A DNA stretch of 7,137 nt from Candidatus Aminicenantota bacterium. GTDB lineage: Bacteria > Acidobacteriota > Aminicenantia > Aminicenantales > Aminicenantaceae. Within the stretch, counting starts at the first letter, position 1. Every line of letters starts with the position of its first letter. Below are positions 5,752 through 7,137 of this stretch, one piece after another. The stretch spans positions 1 to 7,137 of the forward strand of contig JAFGNQ010000310.1 in NCBI GenBank assembly GCA_016926925.1, read 5' to 3'. A model generated the notes under the pieces. That model searched no databases, was not told the DNA's origin, and saw only the letters and a program-made list of their open reading frames with translations. A program made the translations under genes and the position numbers.

Positions 5752-6660
5752 ATGACTAAAAAAAGGGCCTTCCTTCTGTTGGTTTTCATCGTTGGTTTTT
5801 TCCTGGTGCGTCCCCTGTGTGCCGAAAAGATCAGCCTTAAATTCAGTTTCAGTATGAACTCCTACACCGAAGGAGATCTGGAGGAATGGGTTCGATCGCT
5901 CAATTCTCTCTGGCAGGATTTTTCAACCCTGAATCCCGGATCTGTAACAGGAGAATTTATCGCCCCGAGCTATGGTTCCAACCTCGAAGTGGAACTGCGG
6001 ATCCCCATCTATAAAGGCTTTGGTTTGAACCTGAGCGGAAGCCGCCTGAGCGGATCGGAAGAGGGTGAGGTGGTCTATATCAGAGATGCAGCGAATCAAG
6101 AGCAAAATCAGTACATTATGAATGATGTACGCGCCTTGAATCTGAAAATCGGCCTCAGCTACCGGGCAGAGATGCCTTTCCTTCCAGGTCTTCACGTATT
6201 TGCAAACGTCGGGAGAATCCTCACCTTCACAAAATACGATGTCCAGGATAACTGGCAGTCAATCCTGAGATTATCGGGCATGGAGTTTTTGAATGCCTAT
6301 GAAAAAGAGAACTCGTACAGTTCCGATGGGCTGGGATTCTACGCAGGTTTGGGTTTCGAGTACGACTTGGTGAAATACGTCGCTCTGGTAGTTGAAGTGG
6401 AAAAAGCCTGGTCAAAAACCGACGGATATAAAGGCTCTCATTATTTCAAGATATTTACGGATAGCGACACGCTGCTCCTTGAAGAAGGCACCGCTACTCT
6501 TTTCTATTATGAAAGCACACAATTCGCTCTTCCCGAATACTACCCCATACTGAACGGGCAACTTGAAAGGCCTGAGGGAGAAACATTCCAGAATATCCGG
6601 CACGGCGAGTTGAACTTCAGCCGTTTTTCGGTAAAATTGGGAGTGCGATTCAAATTTTAA
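5752..6660 (+). CDS. Outer-membrane beta-barrel protein of unknown specificity
   Basis: The product has 302 residues. A clear signal peptide (1-24: MTKKR, hydrophobic core LLLVFIVGFFLV, then PLCA) precedes EKISLKFSFS; Cys23 is not in a lipobox, so signal peptidase I cleavage after Ala24 is expected. The mature part is rich in alternating polar/hydrophobic strands, such as LEVELRIPIYKGFGLNLSGS, LNLKIGLSYRAE, LHVFANVGRILTF, GLGFYAGLGFEYD and YVALVVEVEKAW. It ends with FSRFSVKLGVRFKF, where a terminal Phe after an alternating strand is the classic BAM-recognised signature. Aromatic-rich, acidic stretches between strands would be surface loops. The size and strand spacing suggest a small barrel of perhaps 8-12 strands, like OmpA/OmpW-type or other 'outer membrane beta-barrel' proteins; ligand unknown. 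The start ATG has GGGAGA 11 nt upstream. The flavodoxin gene follows after 10 bp, suggesting cotranscription. Confidence 0.8.
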   Translation: MTKKRAFLLLVFIVGFFLVRPLCAEKISLKFSFSMNSYTEGDLEEWVRSLNSLWQDFSTLNPGSVTGEFIAPSYGSNLEVELRIPIYKGFGLNLSGSRLSGSEEGEVVYIRDAANQEQNQYIMNDVRALNLKIGLSYRAEMPFLPGLHVFANVGRILTFTKYDVQDNWQSILRLSGMEFLNAYEKENSYSSDGLGFYAGLGFEYDLVKYVALVVEVEKAWSKTDGYKGSHYFKIFTDSDTLLLEEGTATLFYYESTQFALPEYYPILNGQLERPEGETFQNIRHGELNFSRFSVKLGVRFKF

Positions 6661-6670
6661 GGCATGAGTC

Positions 6671-7137
6671 ATGCTGAAAACACTCGTAACCTACATCAGC
6701 CAAACCGGCAATACAAAAAAGGTAGCCGAGACGATCTTCGAGGCCATCGAAGGAGAAAAGGCTCTTATTCCCCTCAGCGAATCCCCCGGAGTTGATGACT
6801 ACAGTTTGGTGATAATCGGATTTCCCATACATTCACACAGCATTCCCTTCAGGGCTGAAGACTTTATCAAGAGAGTTCCTGCCGCTAGAAAAACCGCTCT
6901 GTTTTGCACTCACGGCGCACTGACCGGCAGCCGTTTATCGAGAGAGGCATTGGAGTATGCAGCGACACTTGCCTCAAAAACCAAGGTTCTGGGAACATTT
7001 TCCTGCCGCGGCAGAGTATCTGCTGAGGCTCTCGAAGTCCTGAGCAAGTCGCCTGAACATACTGCATGGGCGGAAATGGCTGCATCCGCCAGAAGCCATC
7101 CTGATGAAAACGACCTTGAGGATGCACGGGTTTTCGC
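6671..7137 (+). CDS. Flavodoxin family protein (C-terminus beyond the right edge)
   Basis: 155 complete codons are visible and the frame is still open at the edge. The N-terminus MLKTLVTYISQTGNTKKVAE is a textbook flavodoxin start: a hydrophobic strand then the FMN phosphate-binding loop S10-Q-T-G-N-T15. The second strand, YSLVIIGFPIHSHSIP (44-59), matches the usual 'D.vifGfPi' segment, and TALFCTHGALTGSRL supplies the third strand and a likely isoalloxazine-contacting loop. The remainder (GTFSCRGRVSAEALEVL, then a conserved-looking HPDENDLEDARVF near the end) fits the short, single-domain flavodoxin-family proteins common in anaerobes. It probably binds FMN and carries electrons in the cytoplasm; its partners are unknown. 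ATG 6671 is preferred because AAGG (6659-6662) lies 8 nt upstream and the motif starts there; ATG 6664 is in another frame. It is probably cotranscribed with the beta-barrel gene, although no functional link is obvious. Confidence 0.85.
   Translation, partial: MLKTLVTYISQTGNTKKVAETIFEAIEGEKALIPLSESPGVDDYSLVIIGFPIHSHSIPFRAEDFIKRVPAARKTALFCTHGALTGSRLSREALEYAATLASKTKVLGTFSCRGRVSAEALEVLSKSPEHTAWAEMAASARSHPDENDLEDARVF

Noticed and set aside
6885..7127. 80-codon minus-strand frame inside the flavodoxin gene
   Set aside because: The plus strand encodes a clear flavodoxin with the FMN-binding loop; the antisense frame is Cys/Gln/Pro-rich with no signal of coding.

Overview
The window comes from a diderm (Gram-negative type) bacterium with moderate GC content. 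The evidence is an outer-membrane beta-barrel protein ending in Phe, Sec signal peptides on several products, and sigma70-type promoters with Shine-Dalgarno sites. Protein style (a very large NtrY-like kinase, a small two-helix membrane protein and a single-domain flavodoxin) reminded me of uncultured Acidobacteriota/Aminicenantes-like lineages. That is a guess, because no phylogenetic marker gene is present. I see no mobile element, CRISPR array, tRNA or rRNA.

Layout, left to right. (1) Positions 1-111, minus strand: the first 37 codons of a secreted protein running off the left edge. (2) 112-292: a divergent promoter region with a sigma70-like promoter in each direction. (3) 293-562, plus: a two-helix membrane protein of 89 residues with a glutamate-rich tail. 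(4) 563-674: a near-consensus promoter (TTGACA, 17 bp, TATATT) whose -10 box lies inside a perfect 9-bp inverted repeat, a likely operator. (5) 675-1112: a ribbon-helix-helix (RHH) DNA-binding protein that probably autoregulates through that operator. (6) 1113-1243: a spacer with an extended -10 promoter placed exactly for a leaderless GTG start. (7) 1244-1678: a small exported protein, tentatively NTF2-like. (8) 1675-5565: a 1296-residue hybrid-free sensor histidine kinase of the NtrY type, starting at a TTG that overlaps the previous stop codon. It has about 12 membrane helices and three separate extracytoplasmic regions. (9) 5566-5751: a spacer with a hairpin and a pair of related sequence motifs. 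(10) 5752-6660: an outer-membrane beta-barrel protein. (11) 6671 to the right edge: a flavodoxin-family protein, 10 bp downstream and probably in the same operon.

The main functional unit is the exported small protein plus the giant kinase, which are translationally coupled and probably sense an envelope signal. No response regulator is encoded in the window, so the kinase's target is unknown. The RHH regulator upstream has its own strong promoter, and a near-match to its putative half-site overlaps the promoter of the kinase operon. That gives a testable but speculative link between regulator and kinase. There are no gene-free stretches longer than 300 bases.
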